DNA of 64,000 bases from Centrapalus pauciflorus (lineage: Eukaryota > Streptophyta > Magnoliopsida > Asterales > Asteraceae), in NCBI GenBank assembly GCA_020465985.1, contig JAANYP010002046.1:153726-217725 (forward strand). Reading direction: 5' to 3'. The notes beneath the pieces are model-generated. The model worked only from the letters and a program-made list of their open reading frames with translations, did no database searches and was not told where the DNA came from. Each line of letters starts with the position of its first letter. Positions within the stretch are counted from its first letter, which is position 1. Of this stretch, positions 33,101-44,654 are shown one piece after another. The position numbers were made by a program, and so were the translations under genes.

Positions 33101-34277
33101 AAGAAGAAGAAGAGGAAGAGGTTCTTGAAGCTGTTCCAACGAAAACAGCTAAAGGAAAGAAGAAAGAATCTGTAGACCCTGATTATCTAAAAGCTGCACA
33201 ACTAAAGTTTGACAAGGCCAGAGCTAAATAAATCGGTGTCTCTATGGAGAAGTATTATGAATACAAAGAGGAACAGCCCCTTGAAAGACTAAAGAAAGAA
33301 GAAGCCTCTGCCAAAGCTGCAAGAACCTTTAAGGAGCCAAGTAAAATTAAAATGCCTTCTTAGATGTCAAAAGAAAATTGCTAGAGGCTGCTAGAGAGTC
33401 GGTGGTTAAAAAGGAAGGTGAAAAGGAACATGGTGCTCAGGTCTCAGTGACCAAGTCTAAGCAAGCATCCTCCTCTACAATAGCCCAGATTCACTTTGAC
33501 AACCTGGAAAGGAAAAAGTTCTTTGATGTTGTAGACAGAAGACTTTCCAGGGAACCAGTTGTCAAATCTGTTCCCATTTCCAGAAAAGGCAAACAGTGGA
33601 TGTTACAAATAACCAGAATGGGTGCTGAAGGTCCAGAACTGGAGGCATATGAACACACTGATGTTGCACAAATGGGATTCAGAGAATGGGTAGAGTTGGC
33701 AGTTACCTTGAGCCAATCTAAGTCTGAAACTGCTAAGACTATCATGGCATATGTCAAAAAGTTAATGGAGAGAGTGAAGGATCTTGGCCTGATCACAAAA
33801 GAACAAATCAAGGGTACCTTAGTGGTTATACCCAAGATAAAGGCCAAAATAAGGAGAAAGGATACAAAGCTGGAGGAACTCCTGATAATGATTGAACAAG
33901 GTGATGTAGCCGTGGAAATCAAAGGAGTAGACCACAGCCTGCCCAAGGGAGTAGAACATGAGGATGATAAGCTGATTGACGAACCTGAGCTGGGGGTATT
34001 TTTTGTAGATCCCCTTACAAAGAAAAAGTGCTTCCAAAGAGCATCAGACTTGCACAAGGTTGGTCTCAAACAACTCATTGCCTTTAGACTTGCTAACTCC
34101 TTTAGGCAATCTGTAAAATGGAGAGCAGCCATCTGGGTACAACTCAAAGGTTTTTATGAGAGAGGAGATCTTTAACATCCCAGTTTCATGTTCCTAAGAG
34201 TTGAAATGGAAGAAATGTATGAAACCAGGGAACATCTTGAAGAAATGTTTGAAGAAGGAGTGCCACCACTGCCTTGA
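30123..34277 (+). pseudogene. Accessory (env-like position) ORF of element B, broken
   Basis: A long ORF between pol and the 3' LTR, as in Sireviruses. It starts MAHQNNHLLPVFVGKD at 30123 and runs in one frame to about 32200 with in-frame stops at 30516, 31014, 31449 and about 31479, then shifts frame. Further pieces are 32197-32862 and 33378-34175, and the tail ends PPLP at about 34277. The N-terminal 300 residues (FWYTCAYDP, DLIREVLHFP, MARWIFV, YPRFRSLIF) are collinear with the accessory ORF of E (YVRQFWE, SADMLRRVLQLG, YPRFVMMLI), so it is one family. The middle is S/T/P/E-rich and the C-terminus basic and charged. I see no signal peptide or membrane segment, so calling it an envelope protein is not supported. 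Function unknown. Confidence 0.72.
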
Positions 34278-34616
34278 AGTCCATCTACTACTTGAGTAGA
34301 TGAAGAATGACAACTATCCATCAGTTGGACAGGCTTGCCATTACTTGCTCCCATCATCAATAGTCCAACATGATGATGTTTTATGTATATTAGTTGTACT
34401 TTGTTGCATTTGTTGTAACTTTTACTTTACATTAGTTGTAATCAACATTAGTACATTAGTTGTACTCTTGTAAAAACATATGTTGTTTTTGTAATCAAAA
34501 TCAGTATATATAAATTGATCATTTACTTTACCTTAATGTCGTAATTTCATTTCAGCAAAGTGTATTGTAAAAATATATAGTGATTATTGATAAAATCAGC
34601 TTAGACTGATTGTTGC
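34278..34616 (+). other. 3' non-coding region of element B before the PPT
   Basis: AT-rich, with repeated ttagttgta segments (34388-34470: tattagttgtact, cattagttgtaa, cattagttgtact). No ORF of note. Confidence 0.55.
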
Positions 34617-34629
34617 AAATAGGGGAGAT
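34617..34629 (+). other. Polypurine tract of element B
   Basis: aaataggggagat immediately precedes the TGTTGGGCAC start of the 3' LTR. Confidence 0.85.
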
Positions 34630-35587
34630 TGTTGGGCACAAAAAGGCCTTAGTCAAACTTGCTCTACATCATAGGGGGAGATTTTTAATCAAACATGTTT
34701 GATGCACTTGAAGGTATAATTTAAGGCCTGTTAATGTGTTATTGAAACCTGAAAAGTGATTTGCAATATAAGTCAAAGCTATTTACCCTGATGCATTCGT
34801 TGCAACTAAGGCAGATTGTCCAAGCTATTCTATCTGCTGAACAGGCTGGACATAGACTGTCGACGCTGCTCTATTCTGTTGAGCAACTTGGACAAATTCT
34901 AAGTGTTCTGTTCTTTGTGTATAGGCTAAACACTTTATGGAATATGTTTCCAAGTCCTCATGTATTTTTTTAGACTACATGATCAGTTTACAAATTCGAA
35001 GACAAAGTGTAAAACAGAAGATTCAAAAACTGCCTACGCTGTTCTGCTACATGAATACAAAGTGGATATTTGAAAGACAGACCATTTCTTATATCAAAAT
35101 GGCCTTAACAATAGAAGAAAGATGCAGAGTTGACATTCCTCTTTTTGTTAAAGCCTTCTGCAACAGAGACAAAACGGAAAAGACAAAGATTCTGCCACAT
35201 GAAGACAAGTCTGCTTTATCAGAATGTGCGGAAAAGTTGTTTTGTCTTTTTGGAAAGACATCCCACTATCTCATCGTCCAATGAAGAAGCTTCACTGAGA
35301 TTCTCAGTGAGAGTATAAAAGGAAGCTTCTGAGGATTGTGAGATGATCAAGAGTGAGAAATTCAGATCGTGCATTGAAGTGTGTTTTTCCATGCATGCAA
35401 GTCTGCTTGAATAAAACAATAACGTGTGTCCAAGCTTTTCTTATTCAAGCTGTCCATCTGTGTCTTGTAAACAGTGAGTTCATCTTAGTGAGTGTCTTCA
35501 TTGTATCTAGTCTGAGTGTGTGTTAGATTAGTTAAACATCTGTTGTATCTGTCATCTCAGCTTGAACATTTCCGCAGTCAAGCTTGT
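34630..35587 (+). repeat. 3' LTR of element B, truncated by insertion of E
   Basis: It matches 11828-12690 of the 5' LTR with many substitutions and indels. At 35587 (caagcttgt) the match stops: the 5' LTR goes on with ttgtaattaacac, while here the minus-strand LTR of E begins. The CCAAT box (about 35277), the 19-bp palindrome (35292-35310) and the TATA box (35314-35323) are retained. The duplicated target of E would be cttgt (35583-35587), its partner being outside the window. Confidence 0.88.
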
Positions 35588-36175
35588 TGTAAGGTCTTGA
35601 CTCTACGGAACTATCTCGACGTGACACCTTCCAACGAGTGTGGAATCCTCGTTAGCGGCTTGACGGTAAGATCACACACACGGAAACACGGAGACTACCA
35701 CGGTGTTAGACGAACGAGTTAGAACGCCCCTACACGATGATTCTCTCCGAAACTACTCTCTGGAAACTTGCAAGTTCGAGACCGCCTTTGCTTATCGCTC
35801 TGATAAACGTCTGCAAAAGTCTAATAATTAATCGAATGAACCCTTAATTATACTGACAGATTCGAGTTTCAAGGACAAATTCGAATCAGGCCCAAGGCCC
35901 ATTCGAATTTGTCCTCATTGACAAATTCGAATTTACCTCAAATTCGAACCTCACATATGAAACTTATGTTTGAACTTATGTTTTAATTTATCTTTGAACT
36001 TTATGTTTGAACTTCTTGTAATACATTACACCAAGTTCAAACATACAAACAACCAATATCAAACACACATAATCACAAATATCAAACACTAGTCAATATT
36101 CAATACCAAGTTACTTGACTTACACAAAATGCTATCAAAACTTAGATTGCTATCGTCACACAGGATGTACTAACA
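35588..36175 (-). repeat. 3' LTR of element E
   Basis: 588 bp. On the minus strand it begins TGTTAGTACATCCTGTGTG and ends in CAAGACCTTACA. It is shorter than the LTRs of C (664 bp) and D (660 bp) and diverged from both, but carries the same aaattcgaattt-type palindromes, here at about 35865-35950. The 68-codon plus-strand ORF at 35516-35722 crosses the B/E junction and is not a gene. Confidence 0.85.
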
Positions 36176-36186
36176 GACTCCCCCTT
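36176..36186 (-). other. Polypurine tract of element E
   Basis: The minus strand reads AAGGGGGAGTC directly before the 3' LTR, which sets the orientation of E. Confidence 0.85.
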
Positions 36187-36216
36187 GACGATAGCTTCTA
36201 ACTATTTACATTTTGA

Positions 36217-37009
36217 CTAAGTACTTGGACCATATAGACTACTTCCTCCATATAGACCTATATCTATGCATATTCTCACTATCTTCTGGAACTTCCTGGC
36301 TTCAGATCTCCATCCTTCGTGAAAGAAGATAGGCTGATCATGTAGCTTCTTCAGGCCGTCCTTTGATAGATTTATTAAGTGCAGTGGATCATATACTCTC
36401 AAAATAACTTTGTCTTGTGTATCTTACATTACAGCTTCAGCAGTTTCATTATCGATATACCACCACTTCATGTTACTTAAAACATATTGTGGCATACACC
36501 TTCTTCAAACATCTTACAGGTTTGTATACCATTCTGGCCCATGGCCTACCAGTATGTGGATCAATTATACTTTCATCTTCCACTCTCTTCCCGGTCCTTG
36601 GCTTGAGTCTCTCAAATTTACCTGACCGACCCTCTTTTCTGATATTCTTCGCAATCACTTCAGCATACGGGTCGTCACCAATATTAATCAACTCTTTCCA
36701 TGCCAACTCCTTTACTTCAACCTTCAGCAATGTATTAAATACTCTGAGCGTCCGCCTTAGGTAGTGAAGTCCATCTCTCCTTTTCAGTATGAATAGCTGC
36801 AATTCTCTGTCAAAGAACCAGCTTATAATTCCACCTGAGATATTTTCTGAGCCCGGTACTCTCATTTTCCTCTTCATCTTAGGCTCTGTCTTCTTTTCTT
36901 CCTTCCGGAACCATAAATTCAACAATTCAGCCCAAGATGGCTCTTTCTCAGCTTCTTCAAGTTCAGAATCTTCTACCGAGGCTAGTTTGATCTCATCAAT
37001 ATCAATCAC
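36217..37009 (-). pseudogene. C-terminal part of the accessory ORF of E
   Basis: Open segments 36473-37009 (178 codons) and 36217-36402 (61 codons, another frame) follow the acidic middle of the accessory ORF. The first has an acidic start and then a basic region (EEKKTEPKMKRKMR) and a predicted globular part (FFDRELQLFILKRRDGLHYL, RVFNTLLKV). It ends near the PPT. I recognise no domain. Frame changes against the middle segment mean the full-length product is no longer made from this copy. Confidence 0.6.
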
Positions 37010-37045
37010 ATTGTGATTGTCTTGGACATATAGCTCCGTGATAGG

Positions 37046-38242
37046 CTATGAATTTACAATCACTTCATCGACATTGTCGTCTTCATCCTCTATCACTTCA
37101 TCATCTGATCTCCAATCAACTATGTCCTCCGGCACGAATTCTCCTTCCTCCAACTCTTCAATCTCATCCTCAAAATCGAACTCTATCTCTTCTTCCTCAA
37201 TATCCATCAGAGCGTCTATCATTTCGCTCTCAAAGGTCTTTGAGGGACAAGCTTCACCTCCTTCAGCTCTAGACTGACTCGGCTCCCCCTGAACTTCAGC
37301 GTGCTGAGCAGAAGAAAAATCTACTGGCTCACTGTCCTTTTGTCCATCGGGATCATTGCCTTCGTCATCTTCCCTTCTCAACTCTTCAGTATCTCTGCAA
37401 CTAGTCTCCCCCTGAGCCTTTAGGTTTTTCATTAATTGCTCAATGAGGGACCTTGTAGTTCGGATCTCTGCAGCCTGATCGGTGATGAATGTCTTCATTT
37501 CAAGATTTTCTTTATCAATGATTGCGTTATGCGCTTGAAGCTCGCCAACAGCTTTAGTAAGTTGAAAGATTTGGACTTGCTGGAAATCCACCTTGCTTCG
37601 GAGCACTGAAAACCTTTGGTTGTCTGTGAAGGTGGATGAAGTGGATGGAATGGATGTAATAGGAGACGAGTTGATTGGTGGTGGAATTGATGGTTGAACA
37701 GATGGTGGTGGAATAGATGGCTGAGCGGATGGTTGAGCGGATGGAATTTCAGGCTCAGAAGCGGAAGCAGACGAAGCTCCCTGCATAAACCTATGCCTTT
37801 TGGCCCTTTGCCTAGGCACCAAAGGAGCTGTATCTTCAATCTCGAAATCAGAGTCATCTTCATCAGAATCTCTAGATGCTCTTCTCTTTTCTGCCTCTTG
37901 ATCAATAACCACTATTCTAGATCCATATCTGCCTATTATGACAGCCGGATCTTCCGTCTCTTCTGCTGATTCTTCAACCTCGATCTCCTCAACTTCCTCT
38001 GATGATGACTCAGAGGTGGTCACTGCCTGACCCTCTACCTCTGGCTGATAATCATCTATTTCTCGCATAAGATCATCAATAGTAGTTGGAGGCTCCAAAA
38101 TATCACCAACAAGCTCAGTAGTAATCTCTTCTTGAGCATGAGAGCCTTGAGCCCAAATCTCTTCCAAAGTCTCCACCCGTGGATCAATTACGGGGGCTAC
38201 AACTGAAGGACCCGCAGCATCCATTGAAGGACCTGCTTCCAC
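37046..38242 (-). pseudogene. Middle part of the accessory ORF of E (398 open codons)
   Basis: A long open stretch separated by an in-frame stop (CAG to TAG in a glutamine run near 38350) from the N-terminal part, and by a stop at 37046 from the C-terminal part. It is highly acidic (EEVEEIEVEESAEETEDPA), with a proline/serine repeat (SAQPSAQPSIPPPSVQPSIP), a likely coiled coil (about residues 210-275, LTKAVGELQAHNAIIDKENL) and a second acidic block near the end. Composition resembles the middle of the accessory ORF of B, although residue similarity is weak. Function unknown. Confidence 0.65.
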
Positions 38243-38347
38243 TGACTCCTGCGCTCTGCTTGGTGAAGGCCTTGAAGCCTGAGTCTGTCTTGCTTGAGCT
38301 CTTTGCCTCCTTCTTGGTTGTTGTGGAGGCCTTTGCTGTTGTTGTTG

Positions 38348-39188
38348 CTACTGTGGCTGTACTTGAACTTCCCCAGCCCAGTTCGCACCTTTCGGGGCTT
38401 TAAAATCAGGATTTACCATAGCACCAAAAAGTGGTGCATCTAGTGGTCTAACCAATTCACCCCTACGGGTATTGTGCGCTTGACAATCTGCAAAAATCCG
38501 CTTGTCGATCACGGCGACACTCTGAATTTCTGGCAACTGCGGCAAGCTGGGAAAAAAATGTCTTATCAGCATCATAACAAACCTAGGATACATCAAAAAC
38601 CTTTCTCTTGCTGGGAGCTGTTATTTGGTGAACAAACTCCGCAAAGAACATCTCGGAATAACTGAACCTTCTGTTGTAAACCAACGCTATCATCGCCGAT
38701 TGCATCTTCGACACGATATAGTCAAAACCGGCTTTCTTTGAAGCAAAGCACACCATGAAGACATGTGCAAGATACCTCCATTGCCCTATTAATCCAATCT
38801 TCATGTACGATGCCTTAGCTACATCAAGGCCATACCCCATCCTCAAGAATGCTGCTTGCCTTACTTCCAAAGGGAAGTCAATAGGCCCAGCTTCCTGCTC
38901 GGCTGATCCCAGCTGCAAAACCCTGCGCAACATATCGGCGGAGAACACGAGGGGCTGCCCGACTATTCTAGTCCTCAATACTATCGGAGTTATTGTACAA
39001 TCAACTTGGAGAAGTTCCCAAAATTGCCTAACGTAAGGCAGCACGATCTGCACATTGTGAGAAAGGGCATACGACACCCTTGTATTAGCCAAAAAGTCCA
39101 CCATCTAGCGAAATGCCTGAGCTTCAGGAAGCTCACGATCTGGTGACACGACCATATTATGCTTTTGAATAAACGCTCTTTCCCCCAT
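38348..39188 (-). pseudogene. N-terminal conserved domain of the accessory ORF of E (array unit 1)
   Basis: It starts MGERAFIQKHNMVV at 39188. A TAG at 39105-39107 (CAG in other units) interrupts it after 27 codons, and it re-opens at Met 39104. The domain then reads YVRQFWELLQVD, SADMLRRVLQLGSAEQEAG, LRMGYGLDVAKASYMK and, unlike the other array units, continues through RYLAHVFMVCFASKKAGFDYI and FSYSEMFFAEFVHQI. A one-base frameshift in a T-run near 38590 joins it to YPRFVMMLIRHFFPSLPQLP (38348-38596). This is the parental copy from which the array units derive. It is homologous to the start of the accessory ORF in B. Confidence 0.72.
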
Positions 39189-40095
39189 ATCTGCACATTA
39201 AAGTGTAAAATATATTAGAAGGGACAAAATAAAAATGAAACTTGTTTAAATTGAAATTTGTTTTATTTTGAACTTATGTAAGTTCAAAATCCAACACATA
39301 TGAATTTCTACAAGTTTGAGTTAAAATTAGTCAAACATTTCGATTTTAATAGCAAATTCGAATAACATATTCGAAATTAACCTTAATTCGAGTTTAATGA
39401 TATGTTCGAATTTATGGACAAGTTCGAAGCATATGAACAAACTCGAATGTCGGCATATTCAAAACAAAAATCCAAGATTCCATTTTAGACTTAGAAAATC
39501 ACATTCATTAGTCCTAATAGGTTCTAATTGAAATTATTTGCCACTTATTTGAAGTTTCACCCGTTTAAACTTTGTGATTTTGAATCACAATGTTCAAAAC
39601 CCTTAAAACCTCAAATCTAGTCGATTTTGGCTCAAATTGAGTCTAAAACTTCCTAAATCTTTTATAATGATGTTGATTATACCTAGATTTGGTTATATAC
39701 TCGAATACAAATGGACAAAACTTCGACAAATAGGTGAAAACTCAAATTCGGTAAAGTCGAAGGCTAAACTCGAAGTCGCACACAATAGTAAACTCGAAGG
39801 CTAAAGTCGAATGTAGGTGAACAATGAATGTTCACTGTTGACCTATATATACTAACCACCTTCGAACTTGTCTCCAAATTCGAATTTACTACCAAATTCG
39901 AATGTAACATTCGATTTTGTCTTAAATTCGAATTTAACTGAAAATTTTGAAAATCTTTGAATTAAATTCAACTTTTCCAACTTTTTCGTGTAACGGAACA
40001 AACTATGTAAAATTTATTTACACTAAGCACAAGATTTTCACGCAATGTTTATTTATTCAACTAAGAATGCATCCTCCGTAACTTTGACCTCTTTC

Positions 40096-40560
40096 CTAAA
40101 TAAAAGAAAATAAAATAAAATAAATTAGCCAAAAAGTACGATGCATCCTCCATTGCCCTATTAATCCACTCTTCATGTACGATGCCTTAGCTTCATCAAG
40201 GCCATACCCCATCCTCAAGAATGCTGCTTGCCTTACTTCCAAAGGGAAGTCAATAGGCCCAGCTTCCTGCTCGGCTGATCCCAGCTGCAAAACCCTGCGC
40301 AACATATCGGCGGAGAACACGAGGGGCTGCCCGGCTATTCTAGTCCTCAATACTGTCGGAGTTATTGTACAATCAACTTGGAGAAGTTCCCAAAATTGCC
40401 TAACGTAAGGCAACACGATCTGCACATTGTGAGAAAGGGCATACGACACCCTTGTATTAGCCAAAAAGTCCACCATCTAGCGAAATGCCTGAGCTTCAGG
40501 AAGCTCACGATCTGGTGACACGACCATATTATGCTTTTGAATAAACGCTTTTTCCCCCAT
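40096..40560 (-). pseudogene. Array unit 2: accessory ORF N-terminal copy with early stop
   Basis: Starts MGEKAF at 40560 and is stopped by TAG at 40477-40479, the same nonsense change as in unit 1. It re-opens from Met 40476 for 126 codons (MVDFLANTRVSYALSHN) and leaves the ancestral sequence after GLIGQWR, entering junction sequence (MHRTFWLIYF). Sharing the nonsense change with unit 1 shows these two units are closest relatives. Confidence 0.75.
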
Positions 40561-41471
40561 ATCTGCACATTAAAGTGTAAGATATATTAGAAGGGACAAA
40601 ATAAAAATGAAAGTTGTTTAAATTGAAATTTGTTTTATTTTGAACTTATGTAAGTTCAAAATCCAACACATATGAATTTCTACAAGTTTGAGTTAAAATT
40701 AGTCAAACATTTCGATTTTAATAGCAAATTCAAATAACATATTCGAAATTAACCTTAATTCGAGTTTAATGATATGTTCGAATTTATGGACAAGTTCGAA
40801 GCATATGAACAAACTCGAATGTCGGCATATTCAAAACAAAAATCCAAGATTTAAACCATTTTAGACTTAGAAAATCACATTCACTAGTCCTATTAGGTTC
40901 TAATTGAAATTATTTGCCACTTATTTGAAGTTTCACCCGTTTAAACTTTGTGATTTTGAATCACAATGTTCAAAACCCTTAAAACCTCAAATCTAGTCGA
41001 TTTTGGCTCAAATTGAGTCTAAAACTTCCTAAATCTTTTATAATGATGTTGATTATACCTAGATTTGGTTATATACTCGAATACAAATGGACAAAACTTC
41101 GACAAATAGGTGAAAACTCGAATTCGGTAAAGTCGAAGGCTAAACTCGAAGTCGCACACAGTAGTAAACTCGAAGGCTAAAGTCGAATGTAGGTGAACAA
41201 TGAATGTTCACTGTTGACCTATATATACTAACCACCTTCGAACTTGTCTCCAAATTCGAATTTACTGCCAAATTCGAATGTAACATTCGATTTTGTCTTA
41301 AATTCGAATTTAACTGAAAATTTTGAAAATCTTTGAATTAAATTCAACTTTTCCAACTTTTTCGTGTAACGGAACAAACTATGTAAAATTTATTTACACT
41401 AAGCACAAGATTTTCACGCAATGTTTATTTATTCAACTAAGAATGCATCCTCCGTAACTTTGACCTCTTTC

Positions 41472-41936
41472 CTAAATAAAAGAAAATAAAATAAAATAAA
41501 TTAGCCAAAAAGTACGATGCATCCTCCATTGCCCTATTAATCCACTCTTCATGTACGATGCCTTAGCTTCATCAAGGCCATACCCCATCCTCAAGAATGT
41601 TGCTTGCCTTACTTCCAAAGGGAAGTCAATAGGCCCAGCTTCCTGTTCGGCTGATCCCAGCTGCAAAACCCTGCGCAACATATCGGCGGAGAACACGAGG
41701 GGCTGCCCGGCTATTCTAGTCCTCAATACTGTAGGAGTTGCTGTACAATCAACTTGCAGATGATCCCAAAATTGCCTAACGTAAGGCAGCACGATCTGCA
41801 CATTGTGAGAAAGGGCATACGACACCCTTGAATTATCCAAAAAGTCCACCATCTGACGAAATGCCTGAGCTTCAGGAAGCTCACGATCTGGTGACACGAC
41901 CATATTATGCTTTTGAATAAACGCTCTTTCCCCCAT
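41472..41936 (-). CDS. Array unit 3: open 154-codon accessory ORF copy (type alpha)
   Basis: Complete from MGERAFIQKHNMVVSPD to the junction-derived tail FWLIYFILFSFI. It contains the conserved YVRQFWDHLQVD and SADMLRRVLQLGSAEQEAG blocks. Marked alpha by GTTGCTTGCC-type variants shared with units 5 and 7 (FLDNSRVS, VRQATFLRM). Whether it is translated is unknown; no promoter evidence beyond the TATA-like box in each unit. Confidence 0.45.
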   Translation of the reverse strand: MGERAFIQKHNMVVSPDRELPEAQAFRQMVDFLDNSRVSYALSHNVQIVLPYVRQFWDHLQVDCTATPTVLRTRIAGQPLVFSADMLRRVLQLGSAEQEAGPIDFPLEVRQATFLRMGYGLDEAKASYMKSGLIGQWRMHRTFWLIYFILFSFI

Positions 41937-42820
41937 ATCTGCACATTAAAGTGTAAAATATATTAGAAGGGACAAAATAAAAATGAAACTTGTTTAAATT
42001 GAAATTTGTTTTATTTTGAACTTATGTAAGTTCAAAATCCAACACATATAAATTTCTACAAGTTTGAGTTAAAATTAGTCAAACATTTCGATTTTAATAG
42101 CAAATTCGAATAACATATTCGAAATTAACCTTAATTCGAGTTTAATGATATGTTTGAATTTATGGACAAGTTCGAAGCATATGAACAAACTCGAATGTCG
42201 GCATATTCAAAACAAAAATCCAAGATTTAAACCATTTTAGACTTAGAAAATCACATTCATTAGTCCTAATAGGTTCTAATTGAAATTATTTGCCACTTAT
42301 TTGAAGTTTCACCCGTTTAAACTTTGTGATTTTGAATCACAATGTTCAAAACCCTTAAAACCTCAAATCTATTCGATTTTGGCTCAAATTGAGTCTAAAA
42401 CTTCCTAAATCTTTTATAATGATGTTGATTATACCTAGATTTGGTTATATACTCGAATACAAATGGACAAAACTTCGACAAATAGGTGAAAACTCGAATT
42501 CGGTAAAGTCGAAGGCTAAACTCGAAGTCGCACACAGTAGTAAACTCGAAGGCTAAAGTCGAATGTAGGTGAACAATGAATGTTCACTGTTGACCTATAT
42601 ATACTAACCACCTTCGAACTTGTCTCCAAATTCGAATTTACAGCCAAATTCGAATGTAACATTCCATTTTGTCTTAAATTCGAATTTAACTGAAAATTTT
42701 GAAAATTTTGAAAATCTTTGAATTAAATTCAACTTTTCCAACTTTTTCGTGTAACGGAACAAACTATGTAAAATTTATTTACACTAAGCACAAGATTTTC
42801 ACGCAATTTTATTTATTCAA

Positions 42821-43321
42821 CTAAGAATGCATCCTCCGTAACTTTGACCTCTTTCCTAAATAAAAGAAAATAAAATAAAATAAATTAGCCAAAAAGTACG
42901 ATGCATCCTCCATTGCGCTATTAATCCACTCTTTTATGTACGATGCCTTAGCTACATCAAGGCCATACCCCATCCTCAAGAATGCTGCTTGCCTTACTTC
43001 CAAAGGGAAGTCAATAGGCCCAGCTTCCTGGTCGGCTGATCCCAGCTGCAAAACCGTGCGCAACATATCGGCGGAGAACACGAGGGGCTGCCCGGCTATT
43101 CTAGTCCTCAATACTGTAGGAGTTGCTGTACAATCAACTTGCAGATGATCCTAAAATTGCCAAACGTAAGGCAGCACGATCTGCACATTGTGAGAAAGGG
43201 CATACGACACCCTTGAATTAGCCAAAAAGTCCACCATCTGGCGAAATGCCTGAGCTTCAGGAAGCTCACGATCTTGTGACACGACCATATTATGCTTTTG
43301 AATAAACGCTCTTTCCCCCAT
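42821..43321 (-). pseudogene. Array unit 4: accessory ORF copy with TGG-to-TAG stop (type beta)
   Basis: The start at 43321 is kept, but the tryptophan codon of RQFWDH is a stop (TAG) and the preceding residue is changed (VWQF). It re-opens as MRTRIAGQPLVF at 43111. The beta markers gatcttgtgacac and aaaccgtgcgcaac are shared exactly with units 6 and 8. It has an extra T near 42934 that shifts the tail. Confidence 0.75.
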
Positions 43322-44195
43322 ATCTTCACATTAAAGTGTAAAATATATTAGAAGGGACAAAATAAAAATGAAACTTGTTTAAATTGAAATTTGTTTTATT
43401 TTGAACTTATGTAAGTTCAAAATCCAACACATATGAATTTCTACAAGTTTGAGTTAAAATTAGTCAAACATTTCGATTTTAATAGCAAATTCGAATAACA
43501 TATTCGAAATTAACCTTAATTCGAGTTTAATGATATGTTCGAATTTTATGGACAAGTTCGAAGCTTATGAACAAACTCGAATGTCGGCATATTCAAAACA
43601 AAAATCCAAGATTTAAACCATTTTAGACTTAGAAAATCACATTCATTAGTCCTAATAGGTAATTGAAATTATTTGCCACTTATTTGAAGTTTCACCCGTT
43701 TAAACTTTGTGATTTTGAATCACAATGTTCCAAACCCTTAAAACTTCAAATCTAGTCGATTTTGGCTCAAATTGAGTCTAAAACTTCCTAAATCTTTTAT
43801 AATGATGTTGATTATACCTAGATTTGGTTATATACTCGAATACAAATGGACAAAACTTCGACAAATAGGTGAAAACTCGAATTCGGCAAAGTTGAAGGCT
43901 AAACTCGAAGTCGCACACAGTAGTAAACTCGAAGGCTAAAGTCGAATGTAGGTGAACAATGAATGTTCACTGTTGACCTATATATACTAACCACCGTCGA
44001 ACTTGTCTCCAAATTCGAATTTACTGCCAAATTCGAATGTAACATTCGATTTTGTCTTAAATTCGAATTTAACTGAAAATTTTGAAAATCTTTGAATTAA
44101 ATTCAACTTTTCCAACTTTTTCGTGTAACGGAACAAACTATGTAAAATTTATTTACACTAAGCACAAGATTTTCACGCAATGTTTATTTATTCAA

Positions 44196-44654
44196 CTAAG
44201 AATGCATCCTCCGTAACTTTGACCTCTTTCCTAAATAAAAGAAAATAAAATAAAATAAATTAGCCAAAAAGTACGATGCCTTAGCTTCATCAAGGCCATA
44301 CCCCATCCTCAAGAATGTTGCTTGCCTTACTTCCAAAGGGAAGTCAATAGGCCCAGCTTCCTGTTCGGCTGATCCCAGCTGCAAAACCCTGCGCAACATA
44401 TCGGCGGAGAACACGAGGGGCTGCCCGGCTATTCTAGTCCTCAATATTGTAGGAGTTGCTGTACAATCAACTTGCAGATGATCCCAAAATTGCCTAACGT
44501 AAGGCAGCACGATCTGCACATTGTGAGAAAGGGCATACGACACCCTTGAATTATCCAAAAAGTCCACCATCTGGCGAAATGCCTGAGCTTCAGGAAGCTC
44601 ACGATCTGGTGACACGACCATATTTTGCTTTTGAATAAACGCTCTTTCCCCCAT
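44196..44654 (-). CDS. Array unit 5: open 152-codon accessory ORF copy (type alpha, 50-bp deletion)
   Basis: As unit 3 (alpha), with KQNMVV and a 50-bp deletion near 44276. The deletion lies exactly between two gtacgatgc direct repeats and fuses KASY directly to FLANLFYF. Same deletion in unit 7. Confidence 0.45.
   Translation of the reverse strand: MGERAFIQKQNMVVSPDRELPEAQAFRQMVDFLDNSRVSYALSHNVQIVLPYVRQFWDHLQVDCTATPTILRTRIAGQPLVFSADMLRRVLQLGSAEQEAGPIDFPLEVRQATFLRMGYGLDEAKASYFLANLFYFIFFYLGKRSKLRRMHS

Larger units (their letters stand above)
11828..35587 (+). mobile_element. Element B: Ty1/copia Sirevirus-like retrotransposon, split by G and truncated by E
   Basis: The order is 5' LTR (11828-12815), PBS (12818), gag, protease, integrase, RT, RNase H (to 18966), spacer, accessory ORF (30123-34277), PPT (34617-34629), 3' LTR (34630-35587). 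Without the 10.5-kb nested gypsy element it is about 13.3 kb. All ORFs carry stops or frameshifts, and the two LTRs differ by many substitutions and by indels of tens of bases, so the copy is old. Its 3' LTR ends abruptly at 35587, where the minus-strand LTR of element E begins. The missing LTR tail should lie beyond the far end of E, outside the window. Confidence 0.9.

Noticed and set aside
30123..34277. Envelope glycoprotein interpretation of the accessory ORF
   Set aside because: I see no signal peptide, membrane helix or cysteine pattern. Only its position resembles env, so I call it an accessory ORF.
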